Origin: Oligoflexia bacterium
GTDB taxonomy: Bacteria > Bdellovibrionota > Bacteriovoracia > Bacteriovoracales > Bacteriovoracaceae
DNA: 64,000 nucleotides
Direction of reading: 5' to 3'
Assembly: GCA_024229115.1 (NCBI GenBank)
Contig: JAAEST010000040.1
Coordinates: 62,001-126,000 of the forward strand
The position numbers were made by a program, and so were the translations under genes. Numbering within the stretch: the first letter of the stretch is position 1; every line of letters begins with the position of its first letter. Of the stretch, positions 8,073 to 17,288 are shown piece by piece. Under the pieces are notes generated by a model. The model saw only the letters and a program-made list of their open reading frames with translations, did no database searches and was not told the DNA's origin.

Positions 8073-8633
8073 CTACTCTCTAACAATAAATTCAATCTTA
8101 ATATCACTTAGTTTATCAAATAATTTTCTTCTGGCAGTTAAAGGCCACCACTCATAAAGAAAAATATTAATTGGCTTCCACATTGAAACCCATCCCAGCA
8201 AAAGAAATCCTTCTTTTAAAAATGATTTAAGCATATCATTCTCTATCGTCTTGCTTATGGAATAAGAAAAGAAAACACTTATTGAGAGAAAGACCAGTCC
8301 AATCATTAAAGTTTTAAAGCCAAGTTTAAATATAGTCTTAATTTTCTTTTCACAAATATCCATGCGGTAATGAAAGAATTCATGAATGGCCATGACACCA
8401 TTGACCTTTAGATCACCAGTTAACTGTTCTTTGAAAATAATTCTGAGTTTTCCAAGGCGGGATAAACCAATCTCTTCTGAACAGGAAAGAATGTATTCAA
8501 AAATATCATCATCTAAATCCTTACTTCGATAAGGATTTGGATCACGTTTATCAAAGAGCTGCTCAAAAGATTCTACATTAATCTCAATTACACATTTCTT
8601 ATCTTCAATTGGGTACCAGCTCTTCTTTTTCAT
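8073..8633 (-). CDS. Two-helix membrane protein heading the kinase/RimK operon, unknown
   Basis: This 186-residue protein has a soluble N-terminal half of about 100 residues containing a conserved-looking VMAIHEFFHYRMD stretch. Transmembrane segments follow at about 103-126 and 138-160, then a cytosolic tail. I recognise no family. It lies 3 nt upstream of the kinase gene, so it probably serves as the membrane anchor, sensor or substrate of the kinase/phosphatase pair. That role is inferred from position only. Confidence 0.65.
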   Translation of the reverse strand: MKKKSWYPIEDKKCVIEINVESFEQLFDKRDPNPYRSKDLDDDIFEYILSCSEEIGLSRLGKLRIIFKEQLTGDLKVNGVMAIHEFFHYRMDICEKKIKTIFKLGFKTLMIGLVFLSISVFFSYSISKTIENDMLKSFLKEGFLLLGWVSMWKPINIFLYEWWPLTARRKLFDKLSDIKIEFIVRE

Positions 8634-8694
8634 AGTACTAACGATATCCCAATTTCACTTAAAGTCATCATTATTTTATTGAATTTTAATAAGA

Positions 8695-9237
8695 CTAACT
8701 GACTAATTTTATGAGCTTCTCTATAAAAATTGCGTATAGGAGAATTGGCAAGGGAAGTCCTAACAACGTACCCGTCATAAACTTTCGAAAAGGGACTCCA
8801 GACATGGCCATGGCATAATTGAGAATAGGTGCCGTAGCGAATATCGATCGCAATATAATGGTGATAAGAACTGGCCTTTCATCTAATTTAGCGAGCAACC
8901 TCTTCACCCATTTATTATCGATTTCTCTTATTGCATCTTCCCCAATAAAGTGAATAAGATGAAAACCAACAATACATGAAATATAGGCGGCAATAAGAGT
9001 TATAAAATAGGCGTTTACTTTACCCACCCCCCAGACTGCTCCAATAAGAAATACCCAGCCAGGGACATAGAGAATATTTCCAATACAAAAAAGCAAAATG
9101 AAAATTAAGGTTGATATAAGAAAATGTTTTTCAAAAACTGCTTGAATCGCTTCAGGGGTAAAATATTCATTAGCACCAGTAATCCCGAGAATAAAAATAC
9201 AGAAAATAATAAATATTGTGACTTTGATAAATTTCAT
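8695..9237 (-). CDS. TVP38/TMEM64 (DedA-like/SNARE-associated) membrane protein
   Basis: This 180-residue polytopic membrane protein has the VTT-domain pattern. A hydrophobic N-terminal helix is followed by LYVPGWVFLIGAVWG, a long amphipathic loop, and the characteristic RSIFATAPILNYAMAMSGVPFRKF before the last helices. Family members are linked to lipid scrambling or transport across membranes. It ends 61 nt before the membrane protein gene of the kinase operon on the same strand, so co-transcription is possible. Confidence 0.8.
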   Translation of the reverse strand: MKFIKVTIFIIFCIFILGITGANEYFTPEAIQAVFEKHFLISTLIFILLFCIGNILYVPGWVFLIGAVWGVGKVNAYFITLIAAYISCIVGFHLIHFIGEDAIREIDNKWVKRLLAKLDERPVLITIILRSIFATAPILNYAMAMSGVPFRKFMTGTLLGLPLPILLYAIFIEKLIKLVS

Positions 9238-9376
9238 TCAGTACTACTAGTAACCTACTAATTTTATTAACAAATAAAGAAAACTTAACTTTAATTGGTC
9301 TTTATAATTTAGTATTTTAGATGATTCAAAAAGCGAAAGGTACTAAAATAGCTTCTAAAACTAATTAAATAGAAAA

Positions 9377-9787
9377 ATGGCAAAATCCCTTAAGGACTAC
9401 AAGAATACTATTCTCATTGCTGATGATAATATCACCAGACGCAATAATACGTCCTCAAGACTTAGACTCCAAGGCTATGAGACAGAGTTGGCCACCGGAG
9501 GCTTCCATGTTATTCACCTACTTGAACAGGCCAAGAAGAATGACTTTCGATATCGAATGCTGATGATCGTTCAAGATATGGAGGATATGGCCGGTAAGGA
9601 AATCCTCTATTTAGCAAGAGATATAGAGAAGAAGGAAGCTATGCCTATTCTCTTCCTTTCTCAAACGAAGGATGCAGAAGAAGTGCTCAACCTAATGCAA
9701 GCTGGTGCTAATGAGTATCTTGCCGAAACAGATAATTTCAAGAGCACTCTTGATAAGGTAAAGAAACTCGCTCCCCTTCGAAAGTAG
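9377..9787 (+). CDS. Stand-alone degenerate receiver (pseudo-receiver) protein
   Basis: This CheY-like fold of 136 residues starts with TILIADDN (the acidic pocket DD is present), later shows PILFLSQ (a Ser in the usual Thr/Ser switch position) and ends AGANEYLAETDNF. In the beta-3 region RMLMIVQDMEDMAG aligns with the canonical DLVLLDINMPGMDG. This puts Val or Gln where the phosphoacceptor Asp should be, and the KP lysine near the end is replaced by ET. It therefore probably cannot be phosphorylated in the normal way. There is no output domain. It may bind a partner constitutively. Confidence 0.8.
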   Translation: MAKSLKDYKNTILIADDNITRRNNTSSRLRLQGYETELATGGFHVIHLLEQAKKNDFRYRMLMIVQDMEDMAGKEILYLARDIEKKEAMPILFLSQTKDAEEVLNLMQAGANEYLAETDNFKSTLDKVKKLAPLRK

Positions 9788-9856
9788 ATCACAAAATATT
9801 TTACAAAGTAGCTAAATTATTGATATGACTCTAGGAGTTAATAATTTGGAGTACTT

Positions 9857-10153
9857 ATGAAAAATCTTGTTCTTTTAGTTGTTTTAGCTATTTCTACTGC
9901 TGCTTTCTCAAATACGGGAAATATGAGAACTAAGATTGATAATAGCCAGGCCATTAACATTCAAGGTGAATTCCAACAAAAGCCTATGACTGAAGCTCAG
10001 AAGCTTAAAGTCATCAGAAAGAAGCTTGAAAAGCAAAATGAACTTCTCGTTAAAAAGAAAATCGAAATGATGAGATACCAGCAAGAAGTTATGCTTATGA
10101 AGAAGATGCAGAAGGTTTTTAACGATCAGATGAAGAAGATCGAAAACCTATAA
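9857..10153 (+). CDS. Small exported coiled-coil protein, unknown
   Basis: This 98-residue protein has a clear signal peptide (MKNLVLLVVLAISTAAFS) and then a Lys/Gln/Met-rich helix. From about residue 45 to the end, heptad-like spacing predicts a coiled coil (EAQKLKVIRKKLEKQNELL and onward). It is preceded by a GGAG Shine-Dalgarno 8 nt from the ATG. No family is recognised; it is probably periplasmic. It lies upstream of two other exported coiled-coil genes. Confidence 0.7.
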   Translation: MKNLVLLVVLAISTAAFSNTGNMRTKIDNSQAINIQGEFQQKPMTEAQKLKVIRKKLEKQNELLVKKKIEMMRYQQEVMLMKKMQKVFNDQMKKIENL

Positions 10154-10287
10154 CCGTCAAATCTTTTTACACTATCCATTATCTTTACACACCTTAAGCA
10201 GACTTAAGTCCCTGTTTTCATAGTCTATTTTTTGGCCTCATATTTGTAACTAATAATTTGATTTTTAAATTTTTAGGAGGCAAAGAA

Positions 10288-11298
10288 ATGAAATTTCCAG
10301 CGAAGAAAATGACGATCGCTCTAGCTCTAATGGGATTTACTTATAGTTCCAATGTTGTTTATGAGTATCAAACGGGACAATCTATACTAAGAAGTATCGC
10401 CTCTGTTGTGGAACAAGCTGAGCAAGTTTCAATTGAAGTTACTGCTGAAAATTATGATGCCCAAGTTGAGAATGTTAAGAAATTTAGAGATCAGTATTTT
10501 GACAAAAAAGCAGAGCTCTTAGAAGAACTCAAAAAAGAAAATCTAAATACTAGTGAAGTTAGAGAACTAGAAATTAGTAGTAGAAAAATAAATCAACTTT
10601 CACAAGATGTTTCAATGCTAGGTAATAGATTAGTAGCTTTTGGTTCAGACAGTGAAGGAACTGAAGGCTTCGAAAATAAATTTAAGCAAGAAGACTATGA
10701 TGCACTTTTTGCTAATGAAAAATATGTAGACATCAGCACAATGCTAGAAGATGCAGCCTATACTGCTTATCAAAATCATGTAAACTCACAAAATCAAAAA
10801 ATTGATAGCCTTGGTGATCAACTTTGTCAGCAGAACAAAAGTATCAATGGTCTTGTTGAAAAGATTGAAGACCTTTTAAAAGACAAGAAAGAAGTTGTGG
10901 ATGCTTCAAGTGATGAAGACAAAGACGAAGATAAGGACGAAGATGATTCGGACAGAACATTTGCGATCGATTTCTCTTCATTCATGGATCCATCAATGTT
11001 CTTTGCTCAAATGCAGCCAGCGAATATGTTTAGTGAGTCAGCAGGAATTGATCCTAACTTCCTACTTCTCTCTCAAATGATCATGCCAGGAATTCCAGGA
11101 TTTGGTGGAAGTACAAACCTTTATTATAATCCAACTTATAACCAAAGCTACTCTCCAAGTATTCCAATTATGGCCAATGAAAATGCGAATATTTTTGGAC
11201 AAGATCTTCAGAGTCAATTTTTAAGACCAGAGTACCCACAATACATTCCTCAAACAAAGAGAATGCCAGGGGCTTTTGACTTTATTCAACTTAACTAA
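10288..11298 (+). CDS. Exported coiled-coil protein with aromatic/Pro-rich tail, unknown
   Basis: The start was set at the ATG at 10288, because a strong AGGAGG lies 7 nt upstream; an in-frame start at 10258 has none. The product is 336 residues. It has an N-terminal hydrophobic segment (signal peptide or anchor), helical charged stretches, a Cys before a predicted coiled coil (QLCQQNKSINGLVEKIEDLL) and a Lys/Asp/Glu linker (DEDKDEDKDEDD). The tail of about 110 residues is rich in Met, Phe, Tyr, Pro and Asn. The same architecture recurs in the next gene, so they are probably diverged paralogues or partners. Function unknown. Confidence 0.75.
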   Translation: MKFPAKKMTIALALMGFTYSSNVVYEYQTGQSILRSIASVVEQAEQVSIEVTAENYDAQVENVKKFRDQYFDKKAELLEELKKENLNTSEVRELEISSRKINQLSQDVSMLGNRLVAFGSDSEGTEGFENKFKQEDYDALFANEKYVDISTMLEDAAYTAYQNHVNSQNQKIDSLGDQLCQQNKSINGLVEKIEDLLKDKKEVVDASSDEDKDEDKDEDDSDRTFAIDFSSFMDPSMFFAQMQPANMFSESAGIDPNFLLLSQMIMPGIPGFGGSTNLYYNPTYNQSYSPSIPIMANENANIFGQDLQSQFLRPEYPQYIPQTKRMPGAFDFIQLN

Positions 11299-11318
11299 AA
11301 TAGGAATAGGATACTAAG

Positions 11319-11951
11319 ATGAAACTCTTTAACTTTGTACTTTTACTTTCATTAGTTTGTGTAAGCTTTCACAAAGTAGAAGTTTCATCTTTCCGTCTTC
11401 CAGCGAGTGAAAATACTGAAGAGACAGAACTCTCTCAAGAGCAGCAAATCTGTGAAAATGAAAATAAGATTGCTTCTCTTAAAAAAGAACTTGATGAGCT
11501 CGAAGACAAGAGAGAAGAATTAGAAGAACTACTTGATAAAGCACTCGCTAAAAATGATGAGCTTGACGGTGGTACTTCTTCCGATAGGAAGAAGAAAAAA
11601 GTTAAAAAAGGATCGTACGAAGATCTAAGTAATTACATGACAGCAGCCTATATGTACCAAATGTACACAATGGCCCCAACAATAAATTACCTCAATAACC
11701 CAATTCATAACTCATCTAGCTCTCAGCTAGTAAGCTACCTTTCTGCCGTACAAATGAATCAAAGAATTTTTGAAAATAAGTGGGCTGGAACTTGGACACC
11801 AACGTTTACTCCTAATGGTGATTTAGTCGATTACCAATATGGACCAGCAGGTGTTTATACAAATCAATTAATTGAGCAAACTTATAGGCCTGAACACACG
11901 CTTGAAAGCTATTATAGGTCTCATACACCTAGAGGATCATTTGCCTTCTAA
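11319..11951 (+). CDS. Exported coiled-coil protein with aromatic tail, partner of the preceding gene
   Basis: This 210-residue protein has a signal peptide (hydrophobic residues 4-17). A Cys (QQICENENKIASL) leads into an acidic coiled coil, then a Lys-rich linker (RKKKKVKKG) and a Tyr/Asn/Pro-rich C-terminal half ending in GSFAF. The domain order copies that of the gene 20 bp upstream, with a basic linker where the other has an acidic one. Opposite linker charges suggest the two could interact. That is inference; no known family was recognised. Confidence 0.7.
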   Translation: MKLFNFVLLLSLVCVSFHKVEVSSFRLPASENTEETELSQEQQICENENKIASLKKELDELEDKREELEELLDKALAKNDELDGGTSSDRKKKKVKKGSYEDLSNYMTAAYMYQMYTMAPTINYLNNPIHNSSSSQLVSYLSAVQMNQRIFENKWAGTWTPTFTPNGDLVDYQYGPAGVYTNQLIEQTYRPEHTLESYYRSHTPRGSFAF

Positions 11952-12114
11952 GACCGAGTAAACCCCTCTGTCTTAAGAAAAAAATAGGCAAAAATTACCA
12001 TTTTTTTCTAAAGAGATTTAACTGATAGTCGATATGATTTTAAAGGGAGCAATTAAATCTCTCCCCCTGGCATTTGGACGCCAGTTCCCCTCGAATGAAG
12101 GAAAGGAAGATCCA

Positions 12115-12363
12115 ATGAAAGAGGCAAACGTAAGTACTGCCCACAAGGGCAAACTCATTATCAAAAAGTGTCACTCATGTGGCCATCTCAACGAAACATA
12201 TAAAGAGCAGCAACGATGTGGTGGATGCAAAAAAAGCTTCTTACCTGCTAACTATTTTGGAAAAGTTCACGCTCAAAACGACAAAGACTTTGAGAAGCTT
12301 TTTGCTGACTCAGAGGAATTAAGAGAAGAGGATCTGATCAAAGGAATAAATGTTCTCTGGTAA
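12115..12363 (+). CDS. Small zinc-ribbon protein, unknown
   Basis: The ATG at 12115 has a GGAAAGGAAG ribosome-binding site, whereas the more upstream in-frame ATG at 12034 has none. The 82-residue product has one zinc ribbon, CHSCG then CGGCKKSF (CxxC-x14-CxxC), and an acidic C-terminal helix. It is probably cytoplasmic. Similar small ribbons occur in regulators and ribosome-associated proteins; nothing here decides between them. Confidence 0.65.
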   Translation: MKEANVSTAHKGKLIIKKCHSCGHLNETYKEQQRCGGCKKSFLPANYFGKVHAQNDKDFEKLFADSEELREEDLIKGINVLW

Positions 12364-12443
12364 TAGAGAATCAGGTACTTTTCTACGCGTCATTTCAATA
12401 ATGAAACTATTCTAAGGACCTGTGCTCATGGTACGCTTAACTT

Positions 12444-14168
12444 ATGAGCACACAACAAACAACACACACAACGACTCAGAAACAACAATTATCACCGGCC
12501 ATCTACAGACTTCTTGAAAAAAGAGGACTCAAAGGGGCATCTTTAGAAGAGTTCCTTTCATGGGATCTTAAAAAACTACCTAACCTAATGGCCATGCAAG
12601 ATATCGATGTTGCTGCTAAGAAAATCTTAGAGTGCATGGATCAAAATAAGACTATTGGAATTTATGGAGATTATGATGTTGATGGTACAACTTCTTGTGC
12701 TCTCTTCTATCACTTTTTTAAACTCTTCGATATTGAAGCCAAGATGATTCAACCTAGTCGTTTTATTGAAGGCTATGGTTTACATCCATCATCTGTTGAT
12801 AAGGCCATTGGCCAAGATATTGAGCTGCTCATAACTGTTGATTGTGGAATCACAAATAATGAAGCCGCAGACTATGCTAAAGAAAGAGGATTAGACCTTA
12901 TCATTACTGATCATCACAAAGATGCACGTAGTGAAATGCCTGAAGCTTTGGCCATTGTAAATCCAAACAGAAGAGATGAGCCTGCTGACAATCCACTTAA
13001 AGTTTTAGCTGGTGTTGGTGTGGCCTTCGCTATTTGTGTGAAGATAAGAACATTACTAGAAGAAAGAGGTGAAACACCACCTACTCTTTATCCTCTTTTA
13101 CAATTTGTTGCCATTGGTACAATTTGTGATCTTGCGAAACTAACTCCAGTTAACTTAAAACTAGTTCGTCACGGTCTTAGTCAGTTAACAAGCTCAAAGT
13201 ATCCTGGAGTAAAAGCATTTTTTACTCCTGAAGAAAGACAGAATAAGTTTTGCTCATCAGAGAAGCTTAGTTTCTTTATTGGACCTATGATCAACTCAAA
13301 GGGAAGATTAGATCATCCAGAGAAGGCCCTCAATCTTCTTTGTGCGGCTGATGGAACAGAAGCCTATGAGAACTTTTCACATTTAGAAATTTCAAATAAA
13401 GAAAGAAAACTTATTCAAGCAGAAGTTTTTGAAGGTGCGAGAAAACAAATTATGTCTTCACTTGGAGATCATGAGCATCTAATCTCTATCGCCTATCAAG
13501 AAGACTGGCATGAAGGTGTTATTGGTATTGTGGCTTCCAAACTTGTGGAAACTTTTAAAGTTCCTGCCATCGTATTTAGTAATGCTGAAGAAGAGGGAAT
13601 CATTAAGGCCAGCGCTAGGTCAGCAGGAGACTTAAGTATCTTTGATTGCCTGAATAACTGTGCCGATCTCTTTGTTAAGTTTGGTGGGCATAAAGCGGCG
13701 GCAGGTCTCTCTATGCCAAAAGAAAACCTTGATGAGTTCATTCGTCGCATGAATGAGCAACTTGTAGAAATCCCTGCCATTCAAAGAACTGTTCAGAACT
13801 TTTACGATATCGAAATAGCAGCAGAGGAAATTACTCCTAAGCTAGTTAAAGAATTAGAAATGTTAGAGCCATTTGGAATGGGGAATGAAAAACCTGTTTT
13901 CAAAATGAAAGGCTTTAATATTGATAACTTTGATCTTCTTAAAGATGTTCATGTACGTTGGAATCTAAGTTCTTCAAATGGTCAGAAGAAACTGAGAGGA
14001 ATTTCATTCAATTATATTGATAAATGGGGATGTGAGCATCCTGAAGAACTTTTCAAAGCACAATCTCGTAATGAATTATGTGCTTACTTCACTTTAGGGA
14101 TTAATCGTTTTAAAGGAAACGAATACGTCCAACTCATGGTTGAACGTATTTCGTCACAAGATATTTAG
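12444..14168 (+). CDS. recJ: Single-stranded-DNA-specific 5'-3' exonuclease RecJ
   Basis: This 574-residue protein has all DHH-family motifs: [10 protein letters not shown] (75-84), [10 protein letters not shown] (131-140), ITDHHKD (154-160) and, later, the DHHA1 domain with [13 protein letters not shown]. It digests ssDNA 5' to 3' in RecF-pathway recombination and mismatch repair. Length and motif order are normal for RecJ. It converges on the cyclophilin gene with a 4-bp overlap at the stops. Confidence 0.95.
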   Translation: MSTQQTTHTTTQKQQLSPAIYRLLEKRGLKGASLEEFLSWDLKKLPNLMAMQDIDVAAKKILECMDQNKTIGIYGDYDVDGTTSCALFYHFFKLFDIEAKMIQPSRFIEGYGLHPSSVDKAIGQDIELLITVDCGITNNEAADYAKERGLDLIITDHHKDARSEMPEALAIVNPNRRDEPADNPLKVLAGVGVAFAICVKIRTLLEERGETPPTLYPLLQFVAIGTICDLAKLTPVNLKLVRHGLSQLTSSKYPGVKAFFTPEERQNKFCSSEKLSFFIGPMINSKGRLDHPEKALNLLCAADGTEAYENFSHLEISNKERKLIQAEVFEGARKQIMSSLGDHEHLISIAYQEDWHEGVIGIVASKLVETFKVPAIVFSNAEEEGIIKASARSAGDLSIFDCLNNCADLFVKFGGHKAAAGLSMPKENLDEFIRRMNEQLVEIPAIQRTVQNFYDIEIAAEEITPKLVKELEMLEPFGMGNEKPVFKMKGFNIDNFDLLKDVHVRWNLSSSNGQKKLRGISFNYIDKWGCEHPEELFKAQSRNELCAYFTLGINRFKGNEYVQLMVERISSQDI

Positions 14169-14701
14169 TCTCTGATAATTGTTACTTTATTCATTACCAT
14201 GTCAGTTGTTGGTCTATCCATGGCACCTGTCGCTGTTGTTCCAATCTTATTTACAACATCCATACCTTCGATAACTTTACCAAATACAGTATGTCTTCCA
14301 TCAAGATGAGGAGTTGGAGCTAAAGTTACAAAGAACTGAGAACCATTAGTTCCTGGACCAGCGTTGGCCATTGAAAGGATTCCTGGACCATCATGAGTAA
14401 GTGAAGGTACACATTCATCTCCAAATTTATAACCAGGTCCACCCATTCCTGAACCATCAGGACATCCACCTTGGATAACAAAACCAGAAATCACTCTATG
14501 GAAAATAAGGCCATCATAGTAGTTACCTTCTCTCTTTGTTTCTTGTCTACCTTCAGCTAGGTTAACAAAGTTCCATACTGTTTCCGGACATTCTTTAGCA
14601 TATAATTCAGCTACGAAGTCACCTTCAGTTGTTTCAAATTTAACTTTTAGTCTTTCTAAATCTTCTTTGTAGTCAGATTTCTTTACACCTAATCCAAACA
14701 T
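14165..14701 (-). CDS. Cyclophilin-type peptidyl-prolyl cis-trans isomerase
   Basis: This 178-residue single cyclophilin domain contains [13 protein letters not shown] (catalytic Arg), [13 protein letters not shown] and [15 protein letters not shown], all the active-site landmarks. There is no signal peptide, so it is cytoplasmic (PpiB-like). A short N-terminal extension before [11 protein letters not shown] is Lys/Asp-rich. It lies 8 nt after the lipoprotein gene on the same strand and may be the last gene of that transcript. Confidence 0.93.
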   Translation of the reverse strand: MFGLGVKKSDYKEDLERLKVKFETTEGDFVAELYAKECPETVWNFVNLAEGRQETKREGNYYDGLIFHRVISGFVIQGGCPDGSGMGGPGYKFGDECVPSLTHDGPGILSMANAGPGTNGSQFFVTLAPTPHLDGRHTVFGKVIEGMDVVNKIGTTATGAMDRPTTDMVMNKVTIIRD

Positions 14702-14709
14702 AAATTCTC

Positions 14710-15447
14710 CTATCTTCTTTTATATTTACCAATAATCTCTTTCGTTATTTTCTTATTCTTCATTCCATAAATATAGAGCTGCTGATTACTTCTAAAAATT
14801 CCATCAAGATGTAATACATCATGAGGAGTTAATTGAAAGTTTTTATCAAATGCAGTCAGTGCTTCAAATGGAAGGATCTTAATATTACTTTGTAAAAGAT
14901 TATTCTTCTTTAAAATTTCATAAAGCTGAGTATTATTTTGGCAGAAACTTACAATAACTGGATGGCCACTTTCTAAGAAGTCACTATTGCTAAGAACTGA
15001 CTTCATAGGCTTTTCTTGATTAATAAGATCATCAACTAGATAAATATTAACTCTCTTATAAGTCGGTCTTTTAAAACCAAAAATCCCCGCTTGAACCTTC
15101 TCGATGGCCTTAAAAAAAATCTTTTCCTCTTCTTTTAAATTAAGAGAAGAAACATGATTTCTTGATTTAAGTTCTTGAATATCTTGATTAATAAGAAGTT
15201 GTAACTGAAGAACTTCGTCAAACTTCATTTCAAATGACTGAGAAACTGCTTTAAAGTTTAAGAACTTAACATTCTCTGTACGAAGACAACTAGAGAATGA
15301 TGAACGATTAGTCCAATTTGGTGTTTCTGGAAGAAAGTAACGAGTGACTCCTGAATTTAAATAATAGTCATTCAGTTTTCTTCTTTCTAAACCCTGACTT
15401 GTACAACCAATAAGTAAAACAACTAGTACGATATATATATTTTTCAA
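14710..15447 (-). CDS. Lipoprotein of unknown function
   Basis: It has a clear lipobox (signal [15 protein letters not shown], lipidation at Cys15) and 245 residues in total. The mature part is mixed alpha/beta with no motif I recognise; a [20 protein letters not shown] segment near the C-terminus resembles a beta-hairpin. Its start overlaps the Rossmann protein's stop region by 4 bp (ATGA), so the two are coupled and probably work in the same pathway. Confidence 0.7.
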   Translation of the reverse strand: MKNIYIVLVVLLIGCTSQGLERRKLNDYYLNSGVTRYFLPETPNWTNRSSFSSCLRTENVKFLNFKAVSQSFEMKFDEVLQLQLLINQDIQELKSRNHVSSLNLKEEEKIFFKAIEKVQAGIFGFKRPTYKRVNIYLVDDLINQEKPMKSVLSNSDFLESGHPVIVSFCQNNTQLYEILKKNNLLQSNIKILPFEALTAFDKNFQLTPHDVLHLDGIFRSNQQLYIYGMKNKKITKEIIGKYKRR

Positions 15448-16721
15448 TCTTCTACCTTTGTAAAAAGCTGATTGAGTAATTCTATTACAAGATCAGACTT
15501 TTTATTAACCTGATTAAAATCAAGAGATTTAAAGTTCTCTTTGATTAATCCTTTCTCTTCTACATTCATTGAAGTCAGAACATCATCTTTTTCGACATGT
15601 CCTTTATCAACGGCAATGATATCTACTCCGACCGTCATCATGATCTCACGACCAAGATGGCGAAACTCTGGAGTTTCCAATGTTAAAAATAGGCCATCTC
15701 TATCCATTAAACTATCAAGAGAGGTCACTTCAAAACCAGTAAACACTTTCAAACGTGGCACTGGCTCCACAGGTTTACCTAATTTATTTCTTTCATGCTC
15801 AGGCATAGCACGCCATTCCATCATCTTCTTTTCAAACAAGCGACAGTCATTTTGAAAGTCTTCATTAATATAAGAAAGACATGGTTCAACGACTTGCTCA
15901 TAGAGAAAAGTATTCTGCTCTTTAATCTGTGCAAATGGTTCAGCACTAGAGCAAATGAGATTGAGAGTATTTCCTTTCTCCCTCATCCAATCAGCTAAAC
16001 TATGAAGTAAGAGGGCATTATTAAAACCATCTCCAACAAGTGCAACTCTCTTGTGTGATTTAATCTCTTCAACTTTCTCTAGAATATCTTTGCCATAAAT
16101 AATTTTTTCATTTTCTCTCAGAAAGTATTCATTGAGTGCATAAGCCCCACCAGGTCCCATCTTTTGAGATTCACTTGCGAAGGCCCTCGTATCTAAGACA
16201 ACATCAAAGTCTTCAAAAGCTTCTACCCCTTTTTTCAGAGATTCAATAATCCCTTCTCCTAGTTGTTCAAAGATCTCAGGGTTCATTTCTTTTTGAGACT
16301 CAATACTTTCTTGAGGATCTCGATGATAGAGAACACGAAAGAGATCTAAAAAGCGAGAGCGTCCCTCGATTTCTTCTTCACGTGCTAAAAATCTTTTACT
16401 CACTTGATGAACATTCGACTTCTTTATCACTCCTGATTCTGTAAGAGCTTGATGAAGAGGGATAAGATAATGATGTAAATACTCACTCACTGTCGCGAGT
16501 TCTGATAATTGCTTTTCTAGCTTGGCCTGTTGCCTACCAATCTCACTAGTCAGCTCTTGCCAACTACCAAGTGCTAACTCAGGAGAAAGAGCCTCTAATC
16601 TTTGAATGATTCCAGCAGGTTTATCTTTTGGATGAAATAAAATTGGATGCCCACCAAGATTGGCCACTGTCATGGCCACTTCTATTCCAAGCGGACTACC
16701 ACCAATAATCGCTATTTTCAT
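15444..16721 (-). CDS. Rossmann-fold FAD/NAD(P)-binding protein, unknown substrate
   Basis: The N-terminus IAIIGGSPLGIEVA is a GxGxxG-like dinucleotide-binding loop (GGSPLG), and a second nucleotide-binding stretch lies near residue 225 (RVALVGDGFNNAL). The 425-residue length and two-lobed layout resemble flavin-dependent monooxygenases or thioredoxin-reductase-like proteins. No specific family was recognised. It is coupled by a 4-bp overlap to the downstream lipoprotein, an unusual pairing. Confidence 0.65.
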   Translation of the reverse strand: MKIAIIGGSPLGIEVAMTVANLGGHPILFHPKDKPAGIIQRLEALSPELALGSWQELTSEIGRQQAKLEKQLSELATVSEYLHHYLIPLHQALTESGVIKKSNVHQVSKRFLAREEEIEGRSRFLDLFRVLYHRDPQESIESQKEMNPEIFEQLGEGIIESLKKGVEAFEDFDVVLDTRAFASESQKMGPGGAYALNEYFLRENEKIIYGKDILEKVEEIKSHKRVALVGDGFNNALLLHSLADWMREKGNTLNLICSSAEPFAQIKEQNTFLYEQVVEPCLSYINEDFQNDCRLFEKKMMEWRAMPEHERNKLGKPVEPVPRLKVFTGFEVTSLDSLMDRDGLFLTLETPEFRHLGREIMMTVGVDIIAVDKGHVEKDDVLTSMNVEEKGLIKENFKSLDFNQVNKKSDLVIELLNQLFTKVED

Positions 16722-16783
16722 AGCTTCTATCTACCACGGAGTGGCCTATTCGGCTAGAAATGGAGAAATAACACAGTGTTTAA

Positions 16784-17242
16784 TTAATAGAAAAAGGCCT
16801 TAACATCACCCTTATCTACAGTGCTATGCTCAGCAAACTTGTATAGGAACTCAATAAATGAGCTAAGGGCCTCAAATGAAGGCATACTTTTGTCAAACTC
16901 ACACCCATATTGCATGTATGTAAGACCGTCTTGACCAACAAACTCATTTCCATATTTCACATTAACTAAACAAGGAATGTAGCTATTCTTCGAAAAGTAT
17001 AGCCTCATCTTCACTTCTGTCCCTTGATCAATCTTCTTATCTTTTTTAACGTTCCAAGGAACTTGGAAAAGACATCCTTCTTTTGAAATATCAACGAGCT
17101 CTACAGGATAGATAACTCCATCTTGATTGATAACTGTATAAGCACCAAGAAAATTCTTAAATACAATTCTTTCAAAAGCTCTACGCTTCTGTTCAATGTT
17201 CTCTTTTCTTTTTCCAATGAAATCAAGTACTTTGTCAGCCAT
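16784..17242 (-). CDS. PilZ-domain protein
   Basis: This 152-residue protein carries a PilZ-type segment. QKRRAFER is a candidate RxxxR arm, and VELVDISKEGCLFQV contains the D/NxSxxG motif (DISKEG), both of which bind cyclic di-GMP in canonical members. QYGCEFD closes the barrel. The arginine arm is imperfect (KRRAFER), so c-di-GMP binding is likely but not certain. It has no other domain; such proteins usually act as adaptors. Confidence 0.75.
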   Translation of the reverse strand: MADKVLDFIGKRKENIEQKRRAFERIVFKNFLGAYTVINQDGVIYPVELVDISKEGCLFQVPWNVKKDKKIDQGTEVKMRLYFSKNSYIPCLVNVKYGNEFVGQDGLTYMQYGCEFDKSMPSFEALSSFIEFLYKFAEHSTVDKGDVKAFFY

Positions 17243-17288
17243 TTAATCCTCCTGTATCAAGAGACTTATCGGCAGATAAAATTAGAAA

